Notes: generated from the letters alone by a model not told the origin. Positions 23,374 through 50,319 are shown, counted from the stretch's first letter. The stretch: 64,000 nt of DNA from Eleginops maclovinus (GCF_036324505.1 NC_086352.1:35416344-35480343); one strand, 5' to 3'. Program-made: numbers and translations.

Positions 23374-25833
23374 CAGGAGTGCCCAACCTTTTTTGAACCA
23401 AGATCTACTTTTAAAGTTGATAGTGTGTCGAGATCTACCAAGCCATATCGAAAGCCATAGCGTAGCCACAATTAATTGTGCATTTATATAATAACACAAT
23501 GTTCTGACAAAAAGATCAAGTTTTAACAATAATAATACATTTATTGAAGTAAATGTACGTCGTGCAAAGAATAAGCACAAGTAGGCCTAGGACTGGCCCG
23601 TAACAACACAACAACATACAACCCGATTAATACAATGCCTATTTCAAGTTGGAAAAGTGGTTCTCTACCTTAGTGGGACTTCTGGCACTGAGAGGAGGAA
23701 GCTAGTCTCTCATAGTCCGGAAAGTAGGAGCTGAGTGCCAGCCGTAACCAGGCTACAAGGTGGTCATCAGTCATGGTGGATCTGTATTTTGACTTAATGA
23801 TTTTCATATGTGAAAAGGCAGACTTACACAAATATGTTGATCCAAAAAGTGCAGTCAAATTCTTTACAGTTTGTCTGAGGTTGGGGTACTTCTCTTTCTG
23901 CATTAGATTCCCGAATTGGACATTTGTGTCAGGTGTAGCTCTTGATTTGAGCTCAATGTCATTATTTAGTGTGAGGATCTCATTCTCAATAGCACCGCTA
24001 TGCCGGTTGAAGAGTGATGCCACTTTGGACGTTATACAATCCACATCTATATTTTCCCCAAATGGAAAACTGAGAACAGGCTCAATGGATACAAAGTCAG
24101 TAAAGCGCCTGTCAAATTCTGACAAGATGCTTTGCACTTGATCATCATAACGTGCACTCTCAAGCTCCGCACAGTCTTTGCCCTGACGCTTAAGTTCTGT
24201 GTCCATGTGTGGAAAGTTCCGTAGATCACACTGTTGCAACCTGCTTGATAGCAGCTGTAACTTGCTTTTAAAAAGGTGTTCACGGAGCTGATCATGTTGA
24301 TGATGTGTTGGTTCTTACCCTGCAGCTCTAGATTCAAGTTATTGAGCTTGTCAGTCAGATCAGTAAGAAAGACTAAATCCAAGAGCCACTGACTGTCTTC
24401 TAGCTGTGCATATTCAGCATGGTTTGAACATTTCAGAAATTCTTTAATTTCGGGCAACAATTCAGAAAACCGTTCCAGAAATGTACCTCTGCTGAGCCAC
24501 CTTGCGTCTGTGTGCAGCAGCAGATCTGTGTGTTCTGCACCGGTCTCCTCCAGTTGCGCACGGAATAATCGCCTCTGCAGACTCCTGGCCCCAACAGAAC
24601 AGGCAATCTTGTTAGCCACATCCATCACGTCTTTCATATTTAAAATCTTCCCGCACAACCCCTGCTGGTGAATTATACAATGGTAATTCAAAAAATCCGG
24701 GAAAGATTCAGACTGTTTGCACAATCCAATGAACCCAGCAGTACATCCAATCATTGCTGGAGCCCCATCGGTTGTAATGGAGATGAGTTTGAAGAGGGGC
24801 AACTTGCTCTTGCTAACGAATTCCATAAAATCCTGAAAAATATCTGTGCCTCTTGTGTGCCCTTTCAAAGGCAAAATGGTCATTCTAATTCTAATGAACA
24901 CACATAGCTGAGCCACATCCACAGCATCAGTGGATTTATCGAATTGCAGAGAAAAACACTCACATTTGTCAATATCATTCCTCAATTGCTGTTCAACATC
25001 CTCCGCCATTCCCTTGCATCGCCGTGTAACAGAATTTCTTGATAGCTGCACATCCTGAATAGCAGACACAATCTCCTTTCAATTTTTAAAATCGGCCAAA
25101 AGCGTATCTGCGGCTTCCATGAACACAATGTTCACAATCTCACCATCCTTGAAAGATGTATTTCCTTTTGCAAGAACACGACAGACACGATAAGAAGCTA
25201 TGGTTGCAGCCTTACTCGTGATATTGGGCCTGGTAAAAATGGACTGTTGTGCTGCTAGCTGACTTTTCTAGTCCTTGACTTTTCGGGCGCGCAGTGGTGA
25301 TTTAGCTGGGAAGTTTGTATCGTAGCTCTTGTGGACCGTCTTGAAATGCCCCTCCAAATTCCCTTTCTTTGGTAAAGCCACATTTGCATTGCAGATAAGA
25401 CAGATGGACTTGGCATTCGAATACACGAAAAAATAATCCTCCTCCCACTCTGAATGAAAATGATAAGTTTTAGATGTTTTAGCTTCTGCCGACATGGTAG
25501 TATCCACTCGCTCTAGTCAAGCTTCTCGCACACTTCCGGGTCCTTAGTTAGAACCTAGCAACCATACCATGCGCGCAGATAGAAAGAAGCGCGTGAGATT
25601 TTTTCTGTGATTATGCCTGATCTACCTTACTAAAGCTGTACAAATCTACACACTGCTTCACGCGGTCAGCAGTTCATTGTGCCTATTTAAGATGTTTTAA
25701 GTTGGAAGTTTTACTGTAGGTCTATTTTACACAACAGTAGGAGGATAGTCTACACACAACATTTTCTCGCGATCGACTGGAACTCAGCCCGCGATCGACT
25801 GGTAGACCGCGATCGACTGGTTGGGCACCCCTG
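23374..25833 (-). mobile_element. hAT transposon, GTF2IRD2-like
   Basis: The ends are CAGGAGTGCCCAACCTTTTT and GGTTGGGCACCCCTG. The flanking 8 bp are GTTTAAAA (23366-23373) and GTTTAACA (25834-25841), a duplication with one mismatch. It splits the hAT-Ac remnant. The ends carry repeated GATCTACC/GATCGACTGG phrases. Confidence 0.9.
23670..25507 (-). pseudogene. GTF2IRD2-like hAT transposase, broken
   Basis: The N-terminal frame (25507-25268) has a zinc finger (CLICNANVALPKKGNLEGHF). The main frame (25069 to about 24240) has LQFDKSTDAVDVAQL, TTDGAPAMIG, HCIIHQQGLC and HTDARWLSRGTFLE. The C-terminal frame (24239-23670) has LFGSTYLCKSAFSHMK and RSTMTDDHL. Stops between the finger and main frames, and a frameshift near 24240, show it is inactive. 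Confidence 0.9.
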
Positions 25834-25841
25834 GTTTAACA

Positions 25842-25862
25842 AATAATCATTTGCCCCCAGCC
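25842..25862 (+). mobile_element. Terminal piece of the split hAT-Ac remnant
   Basis: The phrase TTTGCCCCCAGCCCTA, a typical terminus of this hAT group, follows the second half of the target duplication. Confidence 0.6.
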
Positions 25863-25867
25863 CTAAT

Positions 25868-26009
25868 GTACAGAAACTGGTATTGTCGAGTAGCGGCACT
25901 AACTCGTAATAGGCGTCACCATTCAACTTGTCGTCTAGAGCCTTCTGCTCCACGGTCAGGTCTCCAGAGGGTGCTCGTAGGATGGTCTCATCAATGAATG
26001 TATCATATC
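25868..26009 (-). CDS. Orphan exon-like open frame, unrecognised
   Basis: On the minus strand a frame of about 47 codons follows a good acceptor (TTTGTTATTCAG) and reads YDTFIDETILRAPSGDL and then KALDDKLNGDAYYELV. Its composition looks protein-coding. It runs into the hAT-Ac terminus at 25862, so any downstream part is lost or displaced. The family was not recognised. It could be a fossil host exon or part of an unknown element. Confidence 0.3.
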
Positions 26010-26447
26010 TGAATAACAAAGTGGAAAAAAACTGTGTATTCGTTTGTTGGAAACATTGTTCATGATCTCCAATTCATTTTTATTATGAACACAATAAAAT
26101 TAAAATGGAGGGATTGAATATCTGTCCGCAGGAACAGCTTTTATCTTTTATGAAAAATTAGTTATTTCATTAAATGTATTTGGGTCTACAACAAATGGTA
26201 CACATGTGTATTAACAGAGGCGTCAGGTGGGGGGGGTTTGTGTGTGTGAACGAAACGGGGAGAGTCGGCTGCTGTCAGACCATCCAGCTGTACCGCATCT
26301 TCACAAAAATTAGTTTTGCTCTTAAAACTCATTTCCATGCTTCTTCTTTCTTCACATGGTTTCCTGGCGTCTCTCCATGCATTCCTGGTGGGAGCGACGA
26401 ATGCACAAGGAAAAGACGCAAGTGAGGGATGCAGGGATGCAAGTTAA
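26010..26447. other. Unclassified stretch before the piggyBac
   Basis: No gene or repeat boundary was seen. It is AT-rich with a short G run near 26228. Confidence 0.3.
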
Positions 26448-28205
26448 CCCTTAGATGCATAAGTGGTGTCAAAAATGACCCCAGCAGTTGGTTTTTTTGC
26501 AATTTCTTCCTAAGTTTAATGTTTTGTCATTTAATCTTCCATGTAGTCCTCAAATAGGTTGTCTTTGACATGAGGCAATTTGGATTTGTATGTAATTGTT
26601 ATATTTTTTTATTATAATATATAATTGCATTTTTTGTATCAGTACCACACTTTTTAATACGTGGCGTCAAAAATGACCCCAAGCATTTTCTATGGAATTT
26701 CAAAGGTTAACCCGAGGAACCTATGATTTTTATCAACTGTGACTGACATCTCAGATGAAGAGGACCCAATAGAGGACCCAGACTATTCTCCACCTGGACC
26801 CGACTGGAAACAGACCACTAGGCAGCCTTCCACTACGTATGGGACTACGTCCTGGTCAACTGCAGGCAGAGATTCATCCCCAGTGATTGTATCACAGTAG
26901 ACGAACAAGTCGTGCCATTCAGAGAGAGGACCAAGTTTATGCAACACATGAAGAGCAAGCCCGCTAAGTACGGCATAAAGATCTTCTGGGTTTGTGATGC
27001 AAAAACCCCCTATGCAGTTGATGGGATGTGTACACTGGGAGACCACCAGGGGAAGGAGTCAATACAAATCTGGGTTTTAAATTGTCAGTCAGTTGTGCAG
27101 TGGATTCAGACACACAGGTCACAATATCAACACAGACAACTTTTTCATCAGTGTGCCTCTTGTAGAGAATCTCCAGAAGGGTCTGACTATTGTGGGAACA
27201 TTGCGAAAAAACAAGCCATACATCCCTCCTGTGATGAAGGCTTCCAAGACCAGGGAGCTCTTCAGCACTGAATATGGGTTCAATGGCAGCATGACCATGG
27301 TCAGCTATGTTGGAAAAAAGGACTATGCTGTTCTGCTCCTCAGAACAATGCACCACAGCAAAACGGTGGATGAAAACACCCGGAAGAAAAAACCAGAAGT
27401 GATCTACTTCTACAATCAGATGAAAGGAGGTGTAGATATTGGCACCTACTCCTGTAAACGCCAAACGCAGAGGTGGCCCACGCTGCTCTGGTACAACTTG
27501 ATTGATATTGCCACCCTGAATGCCTATTCCTTTTTCAAGGCTCAGCACCCTGAATTCTATGCCTACCAACCTACATCACTGCAGCAATGGAAAGGTGTGG
27601 GATGACAAAAGCTGCATCCAGCCACAGCAAGGAAACAGACAGGGCCAACAGAAGAGGAAGAGGTGTAAGATATGCCCAAGAAACCAAGACCGCAAAGCCA
27701 GCAATAGTTGTTGGAAATGCAGTGACCCTGTGTGAAGTGCTCACAGCCAGAAAAGGGTACTTTGTAACAGCTGCTCATAGTGAGAATAGAGAAGACAGCG
27801 TGTGTTTATATGTGTGTGGATGTGCGACAGAAGGACAGACAAACACTGAAAGTTAAGGTTTTGATGGCTGTATTGATAGCAAGTTTTTGTTCAAATGAAA
27901 GACGATAAGAAATTAACATGTAAATTATGAAATCATTCTCGAGTTGGGATCATTTTTGGATGTTTACCTTTTTTACCTTTCTCAAAGCTGTTTTCTGATA
28001 AAAAATGTTAATAAAAGTGATAAATGAACATGTTAAAAATGAAATCATTATTTTGCTGACCAAAATATAATAAAAATCATCATCTTTAACCAAAATGAAA
28101 GACATTTCTTAAGTTTACAGCATAAAACACATTCATTCTAATTGGGGTCATTTTTGACCCCACTCATGGAAGAGTGTAGGTATTGGTAGGTCATGCATCT
28201 AAGGG
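26448..28205 (+). mobile_element. piggyBac transposon
   Basis: The inverted ends CCCTTAGATGCAT and ATGCATCTAAGGG sit between two TTAA sites (26444-26447 and 28206-28209), the piggyBac target duplication. The phrase GGTGTCAAAAATGACCCC occurs near both ends. Inside is a broken transposase. Confidence 0.95.
26735..27735 (+). pseudogene. piggyBac transposase, broken
   Basis: The acidic N-terminal part reads DEEDPIEDPDYSP. After several stops between 26900 and 27090 the core runs from 27093 to 27603, with TDNFFISVPLVENL, GTLRKNKPYIP, KTRELFSTEYGFN and YNQMKGGVDIGTYS. The last is the end of the DDE_Tnp_1_7 fold. The cysteine-rich C-terminal region follows in another frame. The first half of the catalytic domain appears largely deleted. 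Confidence 0.88.
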
Positions 28206-28470
28206 TTAAGAGAAGTGAGTTCTACCCGAAGTCAGGTGCGATACAGACTCGCTGTTGGCGGGCTTGATAACCCACTCCCCCTCCACAATAATTGGATTGG
28301 AACAGCACTTAATGCGTAAACGCGTAAACAGAGGGGTAGTGTGTAGGGGGTGGTTTGGAATTGAGCCTAAATCAACTTTTACTAGGATTTACTCCGTTCG
28401 TGCTATTCTGCTTCTTGCTCAGTTTTCCTCTCGTCTCTCCTAATATGTGCCCGGTGAGCAGAGCTCCCTT

Positions 28471-28940
28471 TTTTTTTTTTTTTTTTTTTATCTTTTATTT
28501 ATAAAATTTGCATATTTACAATTTATTTACATTTTTACAAGTTTTTTTTTTTTTTTGATTGTTTTTCCTTTTGCCACTGTACACACATTCGCATCATACA
28601 GTCAACATTTCTCCCTCCACCCAAAACCAAAATTGTTTCCAAAATAAAAAAAATAAAACAAAACATAATCATGCACAAAGACCCATCGCACACAGGCATG
28701 TCATTCCCCACAATAGAACATTGTCCTTTCCTTAATTCGTTCAGAGTCCTCTTTCTTTTTTTTTTTTTTTTTTCTTTTTTTCATTTGTTATTTACAAAAT
28801 GTATTCTCATCACATCTTCCTTTATTGTCACAAAGGAGCTTCCCCACACAAAGTCTTCCTCGAAACGCAGTCTTTCAATGCTATTATACAGCATTTTTAT
28901 GTCTCTTTTTGTGGTCCTTTCAAATAGGCTCCAGACATTC
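28471..28940 (-). mobile_element. Retroposed insert with poly-A tail and 14-bp target duplication
   Basis: The plus strand starts with a long T run (a poly-A tail on the minus strand). The insert is bounded by AGCAGAGCTCCCTT at 28457-28470 and 28941-28954. This is the signature of LINE-mediated retroposition. The 5' part on the minus strand (28939-28781) is open for about 52 codons, including ERTTKRDIKMLYNSIERL and then a stop. The source is not recognised: either a 5'-truncated LINE or a processed gene copy. Confidence 0.75.
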
Positions 28941-28954
28941 AGCAGAGCTCCCTT

Positions 28955-29622
28955 AAAGGAACAGTACCTTGTAATTCTTTGTCATACTACTTTTATTATG
29001 TTTTTAAAGTGATGATATCATTGACCAATTTTAAACGTGTTTAATACATATTTATATACATTTATGGATTTATTTACTATGTTTTAATGTGGGTTACAAT
29101 AATAAAACCATTGATTCTTGAAAAATACAACTTGCCAATAATTGAGCACACTGTATTTGTTTTTGTTGGAGCTTTTTCTCATCCTCTGCAAGGGTTTGAG
29201 GACATACGGATTTGTATAATACAGATAGTAAAGCCTCCTAAAGCACACTTGTAATATTTGCCTATATAAATATAATTTCATTAATGGATATTAATGAAAA
29301 CAATCCATTTATTATTTATTTGATTATGTACTGCATGTCATCGACTTGCATCCTCATATTGATTGTTGGGCCACTACTGCTACATAAGTAATTCTCCAGG
29401 AAAACCTTCACAAAGAACTTAAAGCAGTAACAGCTCATTTTTGGCAAAATTATTTTCTCAAAGTCAGCAATCAAAAGCCATATGCTCCTGGTTTGTGTAC
29501 TTAAAACCTCTTGCTAGTCCTAGCATGCACCGGTTGAAACACAAACGGGACCATTTAGATTTATCTAACAAGCCAGTAAAGAAAAACAAAAATCTATATT
29601 GAAATGTCAAAACACAAAATTG
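28955..29622 (-). other. 3' flank and probable 3' UTR of LINS1
   Basis: The sequence directly follows the LINS1 stop on the minus strand. It is AT-rich, with an AATAAA-type signal in the minus sense near 29308-29322. No other feature was seen. Confidence 0.45.
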
Positions 29623-43836
<14,214 letters not shown>

Positions 43837-43940
43837 GGTGCTGCCACTTCCGCGTTCATACTTCCGCGCGTATCACATGACCAACAAACGGTCAAGTCAC
43901 TGAGGGAAATCATACCGGATGTGTGCTATATAAGCCTTCA
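43837..43940 (-). promoter_or_regulatory. Putative LINS1 promoter
   Basis: Directly upstream of the LINS1 ATG are two ETS-type CTTCCG motifs (43847-43852 and 43861-43866). There is also a CACATGA E-box-like motif (43874-43880) and CCGGAT (43915-43920). Such sites are common at TATA-less housekeeping promoters. The start site itself was not determined. Confidence 0.45.
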
Positions 43941-43994
43941 AATTAAAAGTAATTTCACCTCGTTTCATTTTTGTGGACTAGATAGCATTAGTAC

Positions 43995-44470
43995 CAGTGT
44001 TGGGGTATTTACTCAAAAAAAGTAATTAGTTACTTATTACTAGTTACTTCTGTACATTTCAACGCTATTACTTTACTAGTTACTGCATTTGGAAAGTAAC
44101 TTCACTACTTATTACTTTACTTTATCTAGTATTTTTTTAAACCTGGGCGATTCAATAGTCGACAGGGGAAGCATGTCTTCTACAATGAACCCTGCCACCA
44201 GCCTGTTAATGTCTTTCTGTGTTACCTGCTTCTGCGATCCAACACTTGAAAAAAAGCTTTGCCTGTTTAGGCGGGGTCGGCTGCTGATCGACTCCTTCAA
44301 ATGACCGGAGAACAGGATCTTTCGCCACAAGTTTTGTATTGCCGTGCAGGGATGATAAATGCTTGGACAGGTTGCTCATTGAGTTGGTAGCAGTTGAAAG
44401 ACACCTGTCGCCTGGGCATAGAGTGCATTTCACTCGACTATTTTTGTCCTTTCGAGCTATAAATTGAAAG
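43995..44470 (-). pseudogene. hAT-Ac (ZBED-like) remnant, N-terminal finger region
   Basis: The terminus CAGTGTTGGGG at 43995 opens the element. On the minus strand a BED finger (CTLCPGDRCLSTATNSMSNL and then HLSSLH) is followed in another frame by KDINRLVAGFIVEDMLPLST. The remainder of the transposase is absent. Confidence 0.75.
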
Positions 44471-44694
44471 TAATATGTTTATCGTCACCGGCTGAAACCC
44501 CCTATGTCCATCTTATCCACTGAAGCTTCTTGCAAGTCACAACATTTAACATTAGAACTAGTTATTTTAACAATTCTTACAAATTCAAAATTGTAACAAT
44601 ATTCTTTATCAGTGCATAGAGCTAAGTGCAATGAGTTCCAAAATATGCTGCATCACTTTTCACAATGCCATTAAAGGGCCAAACAGTTCTGTTA

Positions 44695-46200
44695 CTAACT
44701 CAGGTCAGCGTGATGACTGCGACTGAACGCTCTGTGAGGGCTCTGCAGTCTGGCTCATAGCTGCTGACAGCCAGTCTAGGGCAGTATGTCAGGGGTCTGT
44801 CAGTAAGGCGGCTCCTGTACTTTGACTTCATTATTTTCATCTGTGAAAACGCCATTTCACAGAGGTCAGTGGTCCCCAAAAGCCACTCAGCCTTGACCTG
44901 CATTTCTATGTCATTTTACAAATCAATTATCTCCATGTCAACCCCACTTGGCACAGCACTTCATGGAATGTATCTGCCACCTGTTCTATGTCAATGGGCT
45001 GGAATGGATTTGAATTGAGAACAGCAATATCTTCCATCATATGTAACTCACCAAAACGCTGGCTGACTTCGTTTGCCACTTTGTCCATGTGAGAACAGTA
45101 CTGCTCAGGGTGAAAAGCATCCTTTTCTTCAAAGGCTTGTGACATTTTCTCAAGTATGCGAAAGTGGTGCAGCTTCCTGTTCCCCAGATGTGAAGTCCAG
45201 ACACCAGGTTTGGCTTTAAACGCATTCACTGCGCTTATCATTTGGTGCCCTGGAGCTCATTGTTGAGTGCGTTCAGTTTCGCCATTAGGTCTGACAGAAA
45301 CCCCAGCTCCAGTAGCCATGCATCATCTGAAAGTTCCTTGTGCTTCTCATTCCTTGTCGACAGAAACGTTTTTTTTTTAAATCTCCGGTAGCAAATAAAC
45401 AAATTACTGCAGGACTTGGCAGCGACTCAACCACTGCACATCAGCATGGAGGAATGGGTCTCAGTAACACGCATCAAGCTCGTCCAATAACGGCTTGAAT
45501 AAGCAATGTTGAAGTGCTTTTGCCCTAATCAAGTTGACCAGTTGGACCATTACATGAGAAAAGTCCACGATCGTTCCAACCAAGGCCTGCTGGTGAATCA
45601 CTGATAATTCACAAAGTCGGGAAAATCAGGGTCAGAGCACAGTGCAATAAAACCCACGCGCACACTGCGCAATGTCGGTGCCCCAGTTGTAGCCCCCAGT
45701 ATATGAATGGGGATGTCATTTTCGAGGATGTATTTTTTTTTAACATATTTGTAAATGTCCTCACCTCTCATCCTCTCCTTTAAGTGCAAAATGGTGAGGA
45801 AGTCCCCCTTTGTTGAAGGATCCCGGAAACCCATTCTGACAAACAGAACAAGCTGAGCTGTGTCTATTACATCCAGGGACGCAAGTGACAGGTCCTTTAA
45901 CACAGTGACTCGACCCTCCTCGTCACTGTTGCGGCAGCAAGCGGTACTCTTTTTAGCGCCATTTTGATTTCTTCTTTGTTTTTAAAGTCATTAAAGACTC
46001 TCTCAGAGGCAATTCACATTGATTCCTTAATTAAATCTCCATCTGTACAAGGCTTCCTGTTTTTTCGCCAAAAGGTGACTTACACAAAATGATGTTTCAG
46101 GGGCAGCCTTTTTCTGAGCAGCAGGCTTCGAGAAAAACGATTACTGGACCTTCAACTTAGATTTCAGCTCTTCTACTTTTCTATCACATTGGTCAGTAGC
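44695..46200 (-). pseudogene. GTF2IRD2-like hAT transposase, heavily degraded
   Basis: Fragments from C to N terminus read LGTTDLCEMAFSQMKIMKSK (44900-44830), FHPEQYCSHMDKVANEV (about 45110), then FIALCSDPDFPDFVNY and AQLVLFVRMGF (45600-45880). Upstream is a phrase like KLKSKVQ near 46150. Stops and frameshifts occur throughout. It is older than the copy at 23374. Confidence 0.78.
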
Positions 46201-48182
46201 CTATTCTTCTCTAATCTGATTGGTCACATTGCTACACTGAAAACATACGGCTGATTCAAGGGAGCTCGTAAAAACAAACCCTAATAATTCATAATGTTTT
46301 TGTGTATCCAGGTTTCAATTATTTTTGGGAATGACAGTGACCAATGCTGTAAACACTGTAAGATAAATGTGAAATATTTGGCTTTATAAAACCAAATATT
46401 CATGTGTGATTGATTGAGCTATTGTAGATATTGTAGTCAGTTATGGTACAAGGAATTAAGCAATTTCGACAGGGTAATTACTTTATCTATCTTTATCTTT
46501 CCGTTCTTCCGTAAATATTAATTTGAGGTAAATATGGAAAGGAAAGGTAGTTGTTTATTTCAGTTCAGGGCTAATGTTTTCAAGAACTTAAGATTTGTAC
46601 ACTGTTTTTTTCATTTCAAATACATATATACATATACATACATATGACATCTAACCCTGCCAAAATGGTACCTGATCATAATTTATTCTGGGAACAAGTG
46701 CCAGTGTGTGACACACATACACACAGAGGGGAGCTGAGCAGAACTTAGACAGACACCCACCATCTCGCTGTTCACACTGCACTCTCCTTTCACGTCATGA
46801 TTTTGAAGTGAATGCAGAACCAGCCACAGGAACTGAAAAGCAAACAAGTTGTCATGACCTTAGTTTTTGAGTTCCAAACATTATGCATCCCTCAACAGCA
46901 TCAGAAGTTTGGGATTCCTGCCCCAAACTCAGGAATTTCCCTGACAATGTCATGTCAAATGCAAAAACTACAAGCAAAGGTAAATGGACAAAAGATAGCA
47001 GATTTGCCCCAAAGACTGCTTTCGGACAAATCACCTTTCAATAGAGGTATCAGCATCATTAGAGGTATGGAGTATTGCTTACATGTTTGATTACCCAAGC
47101 TTCACCGTAATGCAACAGCTTTGCCAACCATTTCTATTCATCTCGTTTGTGTGTTGTGTCTGAACAGTGGGTAAGTGGGTTTATATCTGTCCATATAGTA
47201 AAGTCATGCCCTTTTCACCAGTGACTGAATTTCTCTGAGAAGCTCCCTTTTAAGGCCATGAACTTTAGATGCTAGACAAGACATCTCAGGATATCTTACT
47301 AGCAAACGTCACAACTTGGAATTCTTCTGTCATGGCCTGGTTGCTGTGCGCTCTGAGTTCATGCTGGAAACCAGTCATGCATTTTTGATCCTCTCGTGTT
47401 GTCCATTGCTTGCTGCCCTAGCTGAGCCTGTTTTGTAGGACTGGTTCTGGGCAATATTTAATGAACACCATTGACACTTCAGGTCCTGGATCTTCAACAT
47501 TGCAACCCTGCCAGATTAAGCAATCATTCACTATGGCCATGTTAAGTCTATTGAAGTAATTCATTACTCCTTCACGTTGAGGTGGCTTGGTGTTATTAAA
47601 GTCGGCAATTGCATGGAAGAGTTAGTCAAATGCCTCAAGCGTTGTCTCTGTATGGCATATATCAGTTTTGGTGTCTGGATGTAGACAAATGTGGAGTTTT
47701 GGCGTAATGTTACTTTTAGTACATCCTTTGCTTTTCCCATTAGCCTAGCTCATATCTCTTGTAATGGCTGGTGTATTGGTATCCAATGTTTCACAAGATA
47801 CATCCCAACCCATACACCTTTGAACCATCCTCTACCAAAGCCCATAGCCCCTCTCTCACTGTAAGTAATTTTCCCCTTCAGTACATCTATTATACTCTGA
47901 ATCAGCTTTTGGTTCCATGACAAAAACAACTATAAAAGCAAAAAACACACATATAAACTATGACAAACTTTACAATAACTTAATTATTATCTTTCTCTTA
48001 AACTTAAACTTGTTTGGACTAACCAATGTTAAATCATATTTAGAATGTCCCACAAAGCTGAAAGAAACCAACGTAGCTGGGCATGATTATCTTCCAATGG
48101 CAATCAAGATGACGACGATACCTGACAAATCCATGAGGTCACTGGCCCAATGTAAACCTTGTTATCAAAATGTTGCTTTTCT
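46201..48182. other. Unclassified intergenic stretch between LINS1 and ASB7
   Basis: No exon or complete element was recognised. A degenerate coding-like patch around 47200-47700 (minus sense) could not be assigned. Confidence 0.3.
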
Positions 48183-48190
48183 GTCATGAT

Positions 48191-49062
48191 CAGTGATGGG
48201 CAAGTTACTTCCAAAATCTAATACAGTACATATTACTTATTACTGTCTTTTTAAAGTAATAAGTTACATTACATTATTACTGTCTCTGAAATGTAATGTG
48301 TTATACTACTTTTGCATTACTTTGAGTTACTTTCACCAAAATAACTGCAAAAGTATGACTTTAAATACTAAAATGTAGTTTATTGCAGCTCATTAATTAA
48401 AGCTATCTATGGCAGTATGCTGAAATTAAACATATGCTCCGTTTAAGTGGGCTTAATAATATTTGATACCGGTAACATTACGTCTCTGTGTGTTATTAAT
48501 AACATGTTAGTGGAGCCTCTGCACGGCCCAGTAACCTGCTGTATATGAACAGCAACATTAGCTCACCTTGTCATTGGTGTGTTAACGGGGATTTGGCTGA
48601 CAAGCTTTCTAAAAGCTGGCGATTCCACAGCTGACGGAGGCTGCATATCTTCAACACTCTGCCACGAGTCTCTCAACTTCTCGGGCAGACCCAGAGAAAG
48701 TGACCTTCTGTTGCTTAGGCCTGCGCGCACTCCTGTCGTTCTCTTGTCTTTTCTCAGAGCCTGCAGCTCTTGATCGTGAATCTGTTTCTGCAGCCCTCTT
48801 AACCAATAGTAAACAGGCTTACTGAGTTACTATTCACAATTATTTCTCTGGTGTCGGAATGTCTCGCGATGTTTGTGAATTCTTAGAAACAAAACCCCAC
48901 ATAATTTCGGGTTAAAATGTGTTGTAACTGCGTTACTGAGAATTGTAATGGGTATTATATTACCTACATTTCAGAAGTAATGCGTTATATTACTGTGTTA
49001 CAGCTAAAAGTAATACATTACTTTAACTTTGTTACTTTTGTAACGCGTTACACCCAACTCTG
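48191..49062. mobile_element. Non-autonomous hAT element
   Basis: The ends are CAGTGATGGGCAAGTTACTT and GTAACGCGTTACACCCAACTCTG-like sequence (last bases CAACTCTG). The perfect 8-bp duplication GTCATGAT lies at 48183-48190 and 49063-49070. It holds 872 bp with no intact gene. Confidence 0.9.
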
Positions 49063-49070
49063 GTCATGAT

Positions 49071-49440
49071 CCATGTTTTGTGTCTGTTTGTTCCTGTTTT
49101 ATTTTTAAATGTTTTTTCCCTGTGCATTGTTTAGTTTCACTTCCTATCTGCGTTTCCCTCGTGTGCCTGATTATGTCATTGTGTTCACCTGTTGCCCCTG
49201 TGTGTCTCTTGTTCGGTTGTCGTCGTTTCTCACCTAATCTTGAATGTTACCTGCCTGTTCCTCCCTCTCCATCTGTCTGCTCCTGTTCCTGGTGTCCCTG
49301 TGTCCCCTGGTTAGTGTAGGAGAGGTTTTTCTTTGTTTGAAAGTACAGCTTTGATTTGAATAAAGCTCACCTTTTGTTTTGACCCATACCTGCCTCCCTT
49401 TGTTTTACTGCACTTGGGTCCTATTTCCCCAACCCCTGAC
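49071..49440 (+). mobile_element. Probable LINE/SINE-type 3' region common in fish
   Basis: A T- and C-rich sequence of the type TTTGTTCCTGTTTTATTTTT ... TGCACTTGGGTCCTATTTCC ends near CCTGAC. This style of repeat is frequent in teleosts. The family was not established. Confidence 0.35.
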
Positions 49441-49464
49441 ATGTTCATTTGTGTGTGAAGTATA

Positions 49465-50070
49465 TCTTGTAGCGATGTTTGTGAAGATGATGAAGAAGTT
49501 TCCGGAGACACCAGCTTGTATATGAAAAGGTTTATTACAAACAGCATAGTATCATACACCAACACGGGCAATACGAGGTTCCCAGAGCCAATTGTGGAAG
49601 TCCCCCTGAAATCTCTTTGTGCATGAAATGTATAGGAGTAATCTGTGTGCAAGTCCAATGTGTGTGTGTGACCAAATAAGTTGAACTATATGTTCATCCG
49701 ACATGTCTTTCGTGTACCCAAATAAGGTGAGATATATGTTTGTCCAACATGTCTTTCTCTTATTCATACATGGAGGCCCTGTGATGTATTCCAGAGGTTT
49801 GTTATACAAGACCCTGTTGCACCACATCACTCCCTGCACTCTCTATGACCTCAGAGAGTAACTAACTGTATATATGAACCGATTTAACTCACTGTACATA
49901 TGAACAGATTTAATACACCACATGTGTATTCTGATCTGACGTTAAATAAATAGGATGGGGCAGTACTGGGTCTCTTCTTCTTGATATCTGTGTTTAGATA
50001 AATGAACAGAATCATCGGCTATGTGCTCTGTGTGACAGTCGTCTCTCTATAAGCCATACACAGCTTAGGG
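49465..50070 (-). mobile_element. Possible solo LTR
   Basis: On the minus strand the stretch starts TGTGTATGGC and ends near ATCGCTACA. It has a TAATAAACC polyadenylation-like site about 60 bases before the end, as in an LTR. No clear target duplication or internal retroelement genes were found. Confidence 0.3.
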
Positions 50071-50319
50071 CTGCAGGAGAAAGTACTTATTGACAGGAAA
50101 TAAGATAGATTTTTTTTTCTTCTTATAATTAATATTAACCTTTTACCCAAGTATTTATGGGGAAAGTAATAACTGTGAAACGCAATTGTATTTGACTACT
50201 GTTTGTTTAACAACATAGTATGTACATATAGTACTGTTCTACATTTAATGAACCTTTACTTAACTGGTCTCTTTCTTTTTAATTGCACTATCTTCTTGAT
50301 ATCTACACAATTGTATATG

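Noticed and set aside
27563..27778. A minus-strand cysteine-rich small protein within the piggyBac
   Set aside because: It is antisense to the cysteine-rich C-terminal region of the piggyBac transposase.
49465..50070. A complete endogenous retrovirus
   Set aside because: Only an LTR-like stretch is visible, without gag, pol or env frames or a paired LTR.
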